DNA of 5,958 nt from Fimbriimonadaceae bacterium (GCA_947447315.1 CANFJD010000175.1:1-5958); one strand, 5' to 3'. Shown: positions 1-5,958, counted from the first letter of the stretch. Notes: generated from the sequence alone by a model not told the origin. Numbers and translations are program-made.

Positions 1-899
1 CTCTCCGCTCCACCCTGTTTAACGTCGAAAAAGCCTATCTCGAAGTTCTCCGCGCCCAAGAACTGCAAAAGGTAAAGGATGCCCAGGTGATTCGCACCGA
101 CACGATCCTCAAGCAAACGCAGAAGCGAGTGGAAGTGGGTGACGCGGCCCCCATTGACAATCTCCAAGCTCGTGCCGATTCCTTGAATGCCCAGGTGGAT
201 GTCATCACCGCCCGCACGCGTACCATCACCAATCAGGCGTCACTCAAGGCATTGATCGGTCTAAATCCTGTCGAGCCACTACCTCCCCTCCAGAGCGTCG
301 GCACCCAAATTCCGCCCGATAATTTCGGCTCGCTAGAGCAGGCCGTTCAGGAGGGATTGAAGAATCGCCCCAGCCTCATCGCGCAACGCCTCGGGGTCCA
401 GGCTCAACAATATCAAGCGAAGGCCGCCAAGTTGGAAACGGGACTGACTTTCGCCGCCGATGCCACATTAAGCGCCTTCGATCGCCCCCGGTACGGTGGA
501 GATACCCTTAGCTTTTCCCTGTCCTTCCCGCTCTTCGACGCTGGATTGACCCGCGCCAATTATCGCCTTGCCGTCGCTAACTTGGAGCAAGCCCAGCAAA
601 ACCTGGTTCAAAGCGAGCGGGATGCCACCAGCGAAATTGAGTCCAGCTACGCCAGCTACCAACAGGGAGCTCTCCGGCTCGCGGCCGCCACCGCCGCCGT
701 CGAAGCCGCCCGGATCAACTATCAAGCCGCTGAACGCAGCAACCAACTCGGCGCGAGCGACCTCATCGACGTCCTCACCGCCCAGGTAAGCCTTGTCACC
801 GCCGAGACGAACTACATCGAAGCCCTCTACGACACGCTCATCGCTTACCGCCAGTTGGAACTTTCAACCGGTCGCAAACTTGGCCTCGAACAACCCTAA
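1..899 (+). CDS. TolC-family outer-membrane efflux protein, 5'-truncated by window edge
   Basis: This is the C-terminal part of a TolC-like (OEP family) outer-membrane channel, which forms a trimeric barrel plus periplasmic alpha-helical tunnel and serves RND, MFP/ABC or type I export systems. The reading frame is open from base 3 and ends at TAA 897-899, giving 298 visible codons, so the signal peptide and the start of the first OEP repeat lie upstream. Bases 3-290 encode a long, Ala/Gln-rich helical segment ending in LKALIGLNP, typical of the end of repeat one. Bases 325-890 hold the second repeat: a helix (LEQAVQEGLKNRPSL), amphipathic beta strands around 441-545 (TLSFSLSFPLFDAG), then two long coiled-coil helices with the family-typical GASDLIDVLTAQ and a final YRQLELSTG. 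GTG at 87 is internal, not a start. The partner pump and adaptor genes are not in the window and would be expected upstream. Family assignment is firm; substrate is unknown. Confidence 0.93.
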   Translation, partial: LRSTLFNVEKAYLEVLRAQELQKVKDAQVIRTDTILKQTQKRVEVGDAAPIDNLQARADSLNAQVDVITARTRTITNQASLKALIGLNPVEPLPPLQSVGTQIPPDNFGSLEQAVQEGLKNRPSLIAQRLGVQAQQYQAKAAKLETGLTFAADATLSAFDRPRYGGDTLSFSLSFPLFDAGLTRANYRLAVANLEQAQQNLVQSERDATSEIESSYASYQQGALRLAAATAAVEAARINYQAAERSNQLGASDLIDVLTAQVSLVTAETNYIEALYDTLIAYRQLELSTGRKLGLEQP

Positions 900-940
900 A
901 CTAGGCGAAAAGTCGTGGTTGGACCTCCTAAGTCCACCGT

Positions 941-965
941 GTCGGTGACCATTTTGATCACCGAC
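941..965 (+). terminator. Possible transcript-end hairpin after the TolC gene
   Basis: A perfect 8-bp stem (GTCGGTGA at 941-948 with TCACCGAC at 958-965) closes a 9-base loop, 42 bases after the TolC stop. A weaker bulged hairpin precedes it (TGGAC 920-924 with GTCCA 932-936, plus GG/CC). No T-run follows, so it is not a classical intrinsic terminator. It could be a 3'-end stabiliser, a terminator without a U-tract, or be unused. Confidence 0.35.
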
Positions 966-1012
966 CGCCACAGGAACCACCGTTTCCGGCCGTAGGTGGC
1001 GGCTGGCTCCTG
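965..1012 (+). other. Overlapping alternative stem-loops
   Basis: Two incompatible structures can form here. One pairs CCGCCAC (965-971) with GTGGCGG (996-1002), a perfect 7-bp stem with a 24-base loop. The other pairs CAGGAACC (971-978) with GGCTCCTG (1005-1012), with one mismatch, enclosing CCACC (977-981) with GGTGG (995-999). The first also competes with the preceding hairpin for base 965. Mutually exclusive pairing is a feature of attenuators and riboswitches, but GC-rich DNA produces such pairs by chance and I recognise no known RNA family. Confidence 0.2.
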
Positions 1013-1207
1013 CCCCCGTGGGCCGAATACTCACCCCAACCGTCCACCAACCCCACAAAAACGACTCAATTTCATCCAAACCCGGTTGTCAAAATCGATT
1101 CTCGGCTCCTTACTATTTGCGGGTGGCGAGACCGTCTTGGTGCCCGGTTCCCCTGAACGATTCTCACGGTTGGACCATCCTCTTCACCGCCTTAACCAAT
1201 TAAAGTA

Positions 1208-1279
1208 ATGTCGTTTAAAAAATTGCAAGGAAACGTGATGACACGAAACGATAACCAAGCTAGTAATATCCACCACTAA
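1208..1279 (+). other. Tiny ORF (23 codons, or 13 from an inner ATG) upstream of and in frame with the ATPase
   Basis: ATG at 1208 opens a 23-codon frame ending at TAA 1277-1279. An inner ATG at 1238 gives 13 codons (MTRNDNQASNIHH) and is preceded by AAGGA at 1227-1231 with a 6-base spacer, the best ribosome-binding match noticed in the window. The frame is the same as that of the ATPase, whose GTG begins 3 bases after this stop. It could be a leader peptide giving translational coupling, or chance. The ATPase does not appear to need it, since its own N-terminus is already of usual length for the family. Whether it is even transcribed depends on where the promoter lies. Confidence 0.15.
1264..1269 (+). 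promoter_or_regulatory. Candidate -10 element (TAATAT) for the ATPase gene
   Basis: TAATAT lies in an AT-rich stretch, and initiation about 7 bases downstream would put the 5' end only a few bases ahead of GTG 1283, a nearly leaderless message. No good -35 is found at 17 bases. A rival is CATAAT at 1286-1291, which lies 6 bases ahead of the in-frame GTG 1298 and would give a leaderless message from that codon. The sequence alone does not decide between them. Confidence 0.25.
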
Positions 1280-1282
1280 ACG

Positions 1283-2479
1283 GTGCATAATCCTCCAGTG
1301 ACCCCGCGCGGAATCGCCCCTCGACTCGCCGAATATCTTGACCAATTCCCGGTCACCATGGTCGCCGGGCCGCGCCAGTCGGGCAAAAGCACGCTTGTCG
1401 ACAAAATCCCTGGCCGCACATACGTCACGATGGATGACACTTTGCTCATGGAGTCGGCGGCCCATTCGCCCCGTCAATTCCTCCAGGGAGCCGCCGCCCT
1501 CACCATCGACGAGGTCCAGCGCGTGCCCGAGATCTTCCTGCCCCTAAAGAAAACGGTCGACGAAAACCGCATCCCCGGCCGATTCCTGCTCACCGGCTCC
1601 GCCAACATTCTCGCCCTCCCCCGTGTCGCCGACGCCCTCACCGGTCGCATGGGCGTCATCGATCTCCTGCCCATGAGTCAGGCCGAGATTGAAGACACGC
1701 CGTTCAATTTCATCGACTGGCTCACCGAAGGCACTCCGACCATGCGGGAATACCCCGCCGGCAAGATAGCCGACCGCCTCGCCCGCGGCGGCTACCCCGA
1801 GCCGGTGCTGCTATCCAGTAATGACGCCCGCAAGCGCTGGGCCGATAGCTACATTCGCACCACCCTCGAGCGCGACGTCCGCAACCTCGCCGAGATTGAA
1901 CACACTCGAACATTCCCTCGCCTCCTACGTAGCCTCGCGAATCGCCAAGGGGAAACCCTGAACATCGAGGCTCTGGCCCGCGATACGGGCATGCCCGCCA
2001 CCACCGTCCGCCGCTATGTTGACCTGCTCGGCAAGCTCTTCCTTGTGCAAACCGTCCCCGCCTGGTCAGCCGATCTCAATGTCCGCCTCGCCAAATCGCC
2101 CAAGCTGTATCTGATCGATTCACTCCTTTCCGCCAGCCTCGCTCCCCTCAGTACCTCCGCCGCCACTAACGCGTTTTTCGCCAACGAGTTCGCCCGCCTG
2201 CTCACCTATTCCCGCTCCCAAGCGACGCTGTTCCACTTCCGGACCGTACGTAACAAGGAGGTCGATTTCGTGCTGGAGGCCACCGACGGCACCCTAACCG
2301 GGATCCAAGTCACTGACGCCGAGGTACCACCCGCCGCCGCTCAAGACGGCCTCACGTATCTGCGCGAAGTTGCGCCGGACCGCTATCGCCGCGGCATCGT
2401 CCTCTACGCCGGGGAACGCGCCATCCCGCTGGGAGCTACCGATTGGGCCCTTCCGCACTCCGCCGTCTGGACTGGTTAA
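1283..2479 (+). CDS. AAA+ ATPase, DUF4143 family
   Basis: A 398-residue protein of usual length for the AAA_14/DUF4143 ATPases, a widespread and poorly understood group often found as single accessory genes. Residues 24-110 form the P-loop core: Walker A GPRQSGKST (29-37), Walker B LTIDEVQ (73-79), and a sensor-like strand FLLTGSAN (101-108). A winged-helix-like segment follows at about 226-256 (IEALARDTGMPATTVRRYVDLL). The hallmark KSPKLYLIDSLL then leads into the C-terminal nuclease-like fold with FHFRTVRNKEVDFVLE (317-332). In relatives this fold normally ends in an E-x-K strand; here it reads GIQVT (340-344), so both charged residues are replaced and nuclease activity is unlikely. Start: GTG 1283 or GTG 1298 (residue 6); neither has a Shine-Dalgarno sequence and both keep the conserved RGIAPRLAEYL. 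The TAA stop overlaps the stop of the convergent gene. It is cytoplasmic; its partner and role are unknown. Confidence 0.93.
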   Translation: MHNPPVTPRGIAPRLAEYLDQFPVTMVAGPRQSGKSTLVDKIPGRTYVTMDDTLLMESAAHSPRQFLQGAAALTIDEVQRVPEIFLPLKKTVDENRIPGRFLLTGSANILALPRVADALTGRMGVIDLLPMSQAEIEDTPFNFIDWLTEGTPTMREYPAGKIADRLARGGYPEPVLLSSNDARKRWADSYIRTTLERDVRNLAEIEHTRTFPRLLRSLANRQGETLNIEALARDTGMPATTVRRYVDLLGKLFLVQTVPAWSADLNVRLAKSPKLYLIDSLLSASLAPLSTSAATNAFFANEFARLLTYSRSQATLFHFRTVRNKEVDFVLEATDGTLTGIQVTDAEVPPAAAQDGLTYLREVAPDRYRRGIVLYAGERAIPLGATDWALPHSAVWTG

Positions 2480-3477
2480 GCCAAGATCGCGTCGGCTAGC
2501 CGCTGTGCACCGTGCCGCACCGGATCGACGATTGGGAATCCGGTCGCTTGCTCAATCGCTTCGCAAGCCGCCCGCGAATCCTCATCCGAAAGGTGAACCG
2601 TATTCAAAGCAACGCCAGCAACCGTCGGCGTCGGGTAGGTGCCAATTGCACCGGCAATGGTCTGATACAGCGCGGCCAACTGCGCCAAATCTGGAATGCC
2701 AATGTCGGTGACGCTCCGCAAATGACTTTGACCCGCTCGGGCGCAAAGCACCAAGTGCGTGGGAACCGTGCCCCTAATCAGCGGCAAAGTCGCCGTGCTC
2801 GCGGGGTGCACAATCGACCCCTGGCCCTCTACCAAAACCACTGGCGCGTCGGCGTACCGCATCACCTCGCGCTCCACTGCTCCGGCAGCAAAGTCGAGCC
2901 GAATCGCGTCCAGCGGAATCCCCGCTCCGGTAATCGTCATTCCAATCTGCCCGGTCGCCACAAACTTTGCCTCCGGTATCGCCCGCCAAATCTCCAGCGA
3001 GGCCGTCATCTTGCCCACCGCCATGTCCGTGCCTACGGTCAGCACCCGACGATTATTCAAGTGCCGCGCCGCCCCCGTACCCGGCAACAAATCCTCCGGC
3101 TCCGTCCGGATGTCCCAAACGTCAACGTCCGGGTAGCGCGTTGCCAGCTTGTCATGCAGGCCATTTACAATGTCCATCCCCGCCGCCGCGCCCGCGTCCA
3201 AATCCACGTACCAATCTGGCGGAATGACGCCGCCGAGCGGCGCAATCCCCAGCACCAACGTATCCGCCCCCAAGTCCCGCGCTTCATCCACCGATGCCAC
3301 GATGGGAGCCGACCGCCACGGCCCGAACTCCGCCGCATTCCGTCCCGCCAGGTGAGCATCGATCACCGCCACCACCTCGTTTGGCGAGTACCTCAATACC
3401 CCGTACGCCATCTTCGCAAACGGCCCGTCAAAGGCATTTTGAGCGTACAGGGCCAAACGAGCTTGGGATGAAATCAT
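2476..3477 (-). CDS. DUF1611 family protein (DgcN-like, putative D-glutamate N-acetyltransferase)
   Basis: A complete 333-residue cytoplasmic protein with the two-part DUF1611 layout. Residues 1-120 form a Rossmann-like N-terminal domain (RLALYAQNAF at 7-16, AYGVLRYSPNEVVAVID at 24-40, LVLGIAPLGG at 74-83). Residues 145-330 form a P-loop domain with GTDMAVGKMT (149-158), ATGQIGM (174-180), VEGQGSIVHP (216-225) and HLVLCARAGQ (241-250). A family member, DgcN of a marine Pseudoalteromonas, was described as acetylating D-glutamate to N-acetyl-D-glutamate. Its partner DgcA, an enolase-superfamily racemase, then converts that to the L-form. No epimerase/racemase gene is in this window, so substrate transfer from DgcN is inference. 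ATG 3477 is chosen because the conserved RLALY begins right after it; the next Met is residue 23, inside the domain. No Shine-Dalgarno sequence precedes it. It is divergent from the beta-galactosidase (47-bp gap) and convergent with the ATPase (4-bp overlap). Confidence 0.9.
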   Translation of the reverse strand: MISSQARLALYAQNAFDGPFAKMAYGVLRYSPNEVVAVIDAHLAGRNAAEFGPWRSAPIVASVDEARDLGADTLVLGIAPLGGVIPPDWYVDLDAGAAAGMDIVNGLHDKLATRYPDVDVWDIRTEPEDLLPGTGAARHLNNRRVLTVGTDMAVGKMTASLEIWRAIPEAKFVATGQIGMTITGAGIPLDAIRLDFAAGAVEREVMRYADAPVVLVEGQGSIVHPASTATLPLIRGTVPTHLVLCARAGQSHLRSVTDIGIPDLAQLAALYQTIAGAIGTYPTPTVAGVALNTVHLSDEDSRAACEAIEQATGFPIVDPVRHGAQRLADAILA

Positions 3478-3527
3478 TCGGTTCTAGTTGTTACCAGATT
3501 TGCCGCCCGTGCTAAAGTAACCGAATG
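3475..3527. repeat. Perfect 9-bp inverted repeat covering both divergent start codons
   Basis: CATTCGGTT (3475-3483) is the exact reverse complement of AACCGAATG (3519-3527), with 35 bases between. Each arm contains the start codon of one gene, so both genes begin with the same AACCGA-ATG context. A second pair, GTTAC (3490-3494) and GTAAC (3517-3521), is nested inside and overlaps the right arm. It could be an operator for a dimeric regulator of both genes, a shared translation-start context, or coincidence. Confidence 0.45.
3478..3524. promoter_or_regulatory. Divergent promoter region; leaderless-type -10 for the beta-galactosidase
   Basis: Only 47 bases separate the two start codons, so any promoters for both genes must lie here or reach into the opposite coding sequence. 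On the plus strand TAAAGT (3513-3518) fits a -10 element and is followed by exactly 6 bases before ATG 3525, the arrangement known for leaderless genes with TANNNT boxes in Deinococcus and some actinobacteria. TTGTTA (3488-3493) could be a -35 but with a long 19-base spacer. No Shine-Dalgarno sequence exists on either side. On the minus strand only weak hexamers are seen (TTTAGC and TAACAA, spacer 17). Confidence 0.45.
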
Positions 3528-5958
3528 CGGATTGCCCGTAGCATCGTATGTATACTGCCCCTTGGGCTCGTCTCGCTGGCCCTGGCCGCCCCCAACGGTC
3601 CAAAGTTTTACAGCCCCAACCGCATCCGTTACGATGGCCACTGCTTCACCATCGACGGTCAAGACACATTTATCTTCAGCGGTACTTTCCACTACTTCCG
3701 CTGCCCGAAGGATCAGTGGCGAGAACGGTTCCAGGCGATCAAAGATGCTGGTTTCAATACTGTTGAAACGTACGTGGCATGGAACTGGTCCGAGCGCAAT
3801 CCCCCGCGTGACGTCAACGATTTCAGTCAGATTGACCTCAAAGACCTCGACGCCTGGCTCACCATGGCGGAAAAAGAGTTCGGCTTCTACACCATCGTTC
3901 GCCCCGGACCATACATTTGTGCCGAATGGGCCACGGGCGGCTTCCCGAACTGGCTCACCCGATTTAAACCGACCAATCCCAAGCGAAATCTTTGGTTCCG
4001 CAGCGACGACCCGGTCTTCACCGCATGGTCTCATCACTGGTTCAAAGCGGTCGCCGGCATCGTCGCCAAGCACCAACTTCCGCGACAACCAAAGGGCCAA
4101 AAGGGCGTAATCCTGTGGCAGGTAGAAAATGAGTACGACTACTCATCCGTCCCCGTCGACGCCAAACGAAACTATCTGCGGAGCCTCATCGACAGCTCCC
4201 AAAAGCTGGGAATCACCGTCCCCATCTTTACTTGCTGGACCTATCCCATCCGTGAAGCCAAAGGTGACCCGCTTCTAAGCCAAGCCTTCGATAATCCGAA
4301 TCAATATCCACGCTGGAATGTTGAGTCCGTCGGCTACGAATTGAACCGGCAGCACCAAGCCCAGCCGTGGGCTCCCCGAATGGTCACCGAATTTCAAGGT
4401 GGCTGGTTCGGCCAAGTGGGCGGTCCCGCCGCCGAAGAGCAAGACGGCATCGACGCCAAGCAGATCAACGCCCTCACGTTGTCCGCCCTTCAAAACGGGG
4501 CGGCCGGCCTGAACTATTACATGCTGTTCGGCGGCACCAACTTCGCCGACTGGGCCGCCGAAAGCATCACGACCAGCTACGACTACTTTGCCCCGATTCG
4601 TGAATGGGGTGCCGGAGGCGCCAAGTACGACGTCGTTCGCGAAATCGGTCAGATGCTCAAAAAGTACGGTAAGGAGCTCGCCCGCGCCGACGAAATCACC
4701 GCTCCCGCCACCTCGAGCGATACCAACGTTAAAGTCGCCGCCCGCCGCGCGGTAAACGGCTCAACTTATCTGTTCATTCGGAATACCGACCGCACCAAAC
4801 CGGCGGCCGGCTCGCTCTCGAATGGAATGGGCTACGCTCTGCCGCCGTTTGGCATGAAGGTTTATCGCATCGCTCGCGAAGGCGCATCCCCCGAACTCGT
4901 TGCCGGGGAAGCTAAAGCAACACCGACGCCTCTCATCGCCTATCCGCAGTTCAACCTCAAAACGGCCGAAGTTGTCGCCTTGCGGCCCACGGGCTGGAAG
5001 CCGACTGCTATTCCCGCAACAAATTCCGAGTTGGGAGTCTGGGACAGCCGATTCATCACGTATCGGGCCCAACTACCGACGGTTAAGCCCAACACCAAGC
5101 CCCCCGTGTTTTGGGTGAAGTCTGCCGGCGGCGAGTTGATCAGCAACCCAACCAGCGGAAATACGGAAGTTCGCCAAGGTGGCCTACTCTATCCCGTCAC
5201 ATCCGGTCCGCGACTGTTCACGCTGCTCAATCCCGGTTGGCCGAATGGCGGTCCCGGGATGGAGCAGAGTCGGGGAATTGCCGATGCTCGAGTACTCAAG
5301 GAAAAGCCGGCGGGGCGAGAAATTACCGGATGGAGAACCCACGTGGTACCAAAGGGAACCATTCCGGCGGACGCGATTGTCATGCCGGTCGATAAGTCTT
5401 GGGGCACCGGCGCCAACAACGATCAGTTCCCCCAAAACACCACTGTCGTACTTCGCACTACGATCCAACTCGATGCCCCGATCCACCCGACCACCGTGTG
5501 GAACACCCCCGGGATTGACGACGAAGGTTGGTTCTACGTCAACAATCAGTTGGTCGGTCACCTCGGTTCGTACGGTGTTCCGGGTTCCTTCCCCGTTGCG
5601 GCGCACTTACGGCCGGGCAAGAATGAAATTGCCGTTGTGATCCGCAATGACGCTGGTCAAGGCGGCCTTGTCGGTCCCATGTCCATTGAAATGCCTATTC
5701 CGACCACGGCACCGTTTAAGCTGGAGTGGACCGATCGATACGAGCCGGTCGGCCCGGTTGCCACCGTGAAGCTGAATCCCGATCGAAACATACCGGTCTA
5801 CGAGCATCCTAAGCTCACGGGAGCGAGAAGATCGTCTGCGAATCCGTTGGTTAAATCCACGATCCGATTCGATCTGCCTCCGGCGAAAGCGGGCATGGCC
5901 TGGACTCTCATGCTGAAGGCGGGCGGAGATGGATTTATAACCCTCAACGGGAGGGCCC
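3525..5958 (+). CDS. Secreted GH35 beta-galactosidase, 3'-truncated by window edge
   Basis: The frame is open from ATG 3525 to the last base (811 codons), without frameshift, and the C-terminus lies beyond the window. GH35 enzymes remove terminal beta-galactosyl residues with retention of configuration. Residues 1-22 form a signal peptide (MRIARS, hydrophobic core, LALA-AP), so the enzyme is exported. The TIM barrel spans about 30-355: FSGTFHYFR, ETYVAWNWSE, RPGPYICAEW (126-135), the acid/base motif WQVENEYDY with E203 as proton donor, and TEFQGGWF with E289 as nucleophile, then YYMLFGGTNF and TSYDYFAPI. Beta-sandwich regions follow; a galactose-binding-like domain includes GWFYVNNQLVGHLGSYG (from 668), and a last one begins near 777 and is cut within ITLNGRA, which in the family leads to GRYW. 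The residue after ENEY is Asp rather than the common Gly. AGA/AGG arginine codons appear only in the last third. The start is fixed by the signal peptide. The natural substrate is not evident. Confidence 0.94.
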   Translation, partial: MRIARSIVCILPLGLVSLALAAPNGPKFYSPNRIRYDGHCFTIDGQDTFIFSGTFHYFRCPKDQWRERFQAIKDAGFNTVETYVAWNWSERNPPRDVNDFSQIDLKDLDAWLTMAEKEFGFYTIVRPGPYICAEWATGGFPNWLTRFKPTNPKRNLWFRSDDPVFTAWSHHWFKAVAGIVAKHQLPRQPKGQKGVILWQVENEYDYSSVPVDAKRNYLRSLIDSSQKLGITVPIFTCWTYPIREAKGDPLLSQAFDNPNQYPRWNVESVGYELNRQHQAQPWAPRMVTEFQGGWFGQVGGPAAEEQDGIDAKQINALTLSALQNGAAGLNYYMLFGGTNFADWAAESITTSYDYFAPIREWGAGGAKYDVVREIGQMLKKYGKELARADEITAPATSSDTNVKVAARRAVNGSTYLFIRNTDRTKPAAGSLSNGMGYALPPFGMKVYRIAREGASPELVAGEAKATPTPLIAYPQFNLKTAEVVALRPTGWKPTAIPATNSELGVWDSRFITYRAQLPTVKPNTKPPVFWVKSAGGELISNPTSGNTEVRQGGLLYPVTSGPRLFTLLNPGWPNGGPGMEQSRGIADARVLKEKPAGREITGWRTHVVPKGTIPADAIVMPVDKSWGTGANNDQFPQNTTVVLRTTIQLDAPIHPTTVWNTPGIDDEGWFYVNNQLVGHLGSYGVPGSFPVAAHLRPGKNEIAVVIRNDAGQGGLVGPMSIEMPIPTTAPFKLEWTDRYEPVGPVATVKLNPDRNIPVYEHPKLTGARRSSANPLVKSTIRFDLPPAKAGMAWTLMLKAGGDGFITLNGRA

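Larger units (their letters stand above)
900..1282. other. Intergenic region with hairpins and AT-rich promoter-like end
   Basis: No convincing gene is present in these 383 bases. Short open frames at 996-1208 and 1018-1203 give Pro/Arg/Ser-rich peptides without family features. The first 110 bases are GC-rich and packed with inverted repeats (917-938, 941-965, 965-1012), placed where the TolC transcript should end. The stretch 1013-1190 shows nothing I can name. From about 1190 to 1280 the base composition becomes clearly AT-richer, as expected for the promoter region of the ATPase gene that follows. Confidence 0.7.

Noticed and set aside
87..899. GTG at 87 as the true start of the TolC gene
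   Set aside because: The frame stays open upstream to the window edge with TolC-like helical sequence (FNVEKAYLEVLRAQELQK), so the gene begins outside the window.
1141..1200. tRNA-like fragment suggested by GGTTCCCCTGAAC
   Set aside because: No acceptor, D or anticodon arm can be built around it. The sequence only gives a 4-bp hairpin.
996..1208. Short plus-strand ORFs in the intergenic region (also 1018-1203)
   Set aside because: No ribosome-binding site, Pro/Arg-rich composition, and two overlapping frames equally open. The hydrophobic patch near the middle is too short and weak to call a membrane peptide.
1261..1282. Nonsense mutation truncating the ATPase N-terminus
   Set aside because: The protein from GTG 1283 or 1298 already has the usual number of residues before Walker A, so nothing essential is missing upstream of the TAA.
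2512..3471. A 319-codon open frame on the plus strand, opposite almost the whole DUF1611 gene
   Set aside because: The translation is Arg/Pro/His/Gln-rich, has no recognisable fold or motif, and mirrors the codon pattern of the real gene on the other strand. Long antisense frames are common in GC-rich genes.
3474..4100. A 208-codon minus-strand frame opposite the start of the GH35 gene
   Set aside because: The plus strand encodes a clear signal peptide and GH35 catalytic motifs over the same bases, and the minus-strand frame crosses the divergent promoter and has no family features.

Overview
The window is a piece of a GC-rich (roughly 58-60% by eye) bacterial chromosome with four protein genes, two of them cut by the window edges. 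A TolC-type outer-membrane efflux protein and a large beta-galactosidase with a signal peptide point to a diderm bacterium. None of the three visible start codons has a clear Shine-Dalgarno sequence, and at least one sits just behind a -10-like hexamer, which suggests leaderless or very short-leader transcripts. The gene mix and codon style would suit an Armatimonadota/Fimbriimonas-like or similar free-living polysaccharide degrader. That assignment is a guess from style, not a demonstrated one.

Layout: (1) 1-899, plus strand, the C-terminal two thirds or so of a TolC-family outer-membrane channel protein. (2) 900-1282, a non-coding stretch: several hairpin-forming and mutually exclusive inverted repeats just after the TolC stop, and an AT-rich segment with possible promoter elements and a tiny ORF just before the next gene. 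(3) 1283-2479, plus strand, a complete AAA+ ATPase of the DUF4143 family with intact Walker motifs but a worn nuclease-like C-terminus. (4) 2476-3477, minus strand, a complete DUF1611 protein (the family of the D-glutamate N-acetyltransferase DgcN). It converges on the ATPase so tightly that the two TAA stops share the palindrome TTAA. (5) 3478-3524, a 47-bp divergent promoter region, flanked by a perfect 9-bp inverted repeat that includes both start codons. (6) 3525-5958, plus strand, a secreted GH35 beta-galactosidase open to the end of the window (811 codons seen, C-terminus missing). It is the longest gene here.

The genes do not form one obvious operon. TolC belongs with genes upstream of the window. 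The ATPase looks like a stand-alone accessory gene. DUF1611 and GH35 are divergent and may share regulation; both would be catabolic (D-amino acid or peptidoglycan-derived glutamate; galactosides), but a joint pathway is inference only. I see no CRISPR array, tRNA, rRNA, transposase or clear insertion sequence. I found no convincing undescribed system. The most unusual items are the divergent start-codon inverted repeat with a leaderless-type promoter, the stop-codon overlap, and the short ORF in frame upstream of the ATPase.
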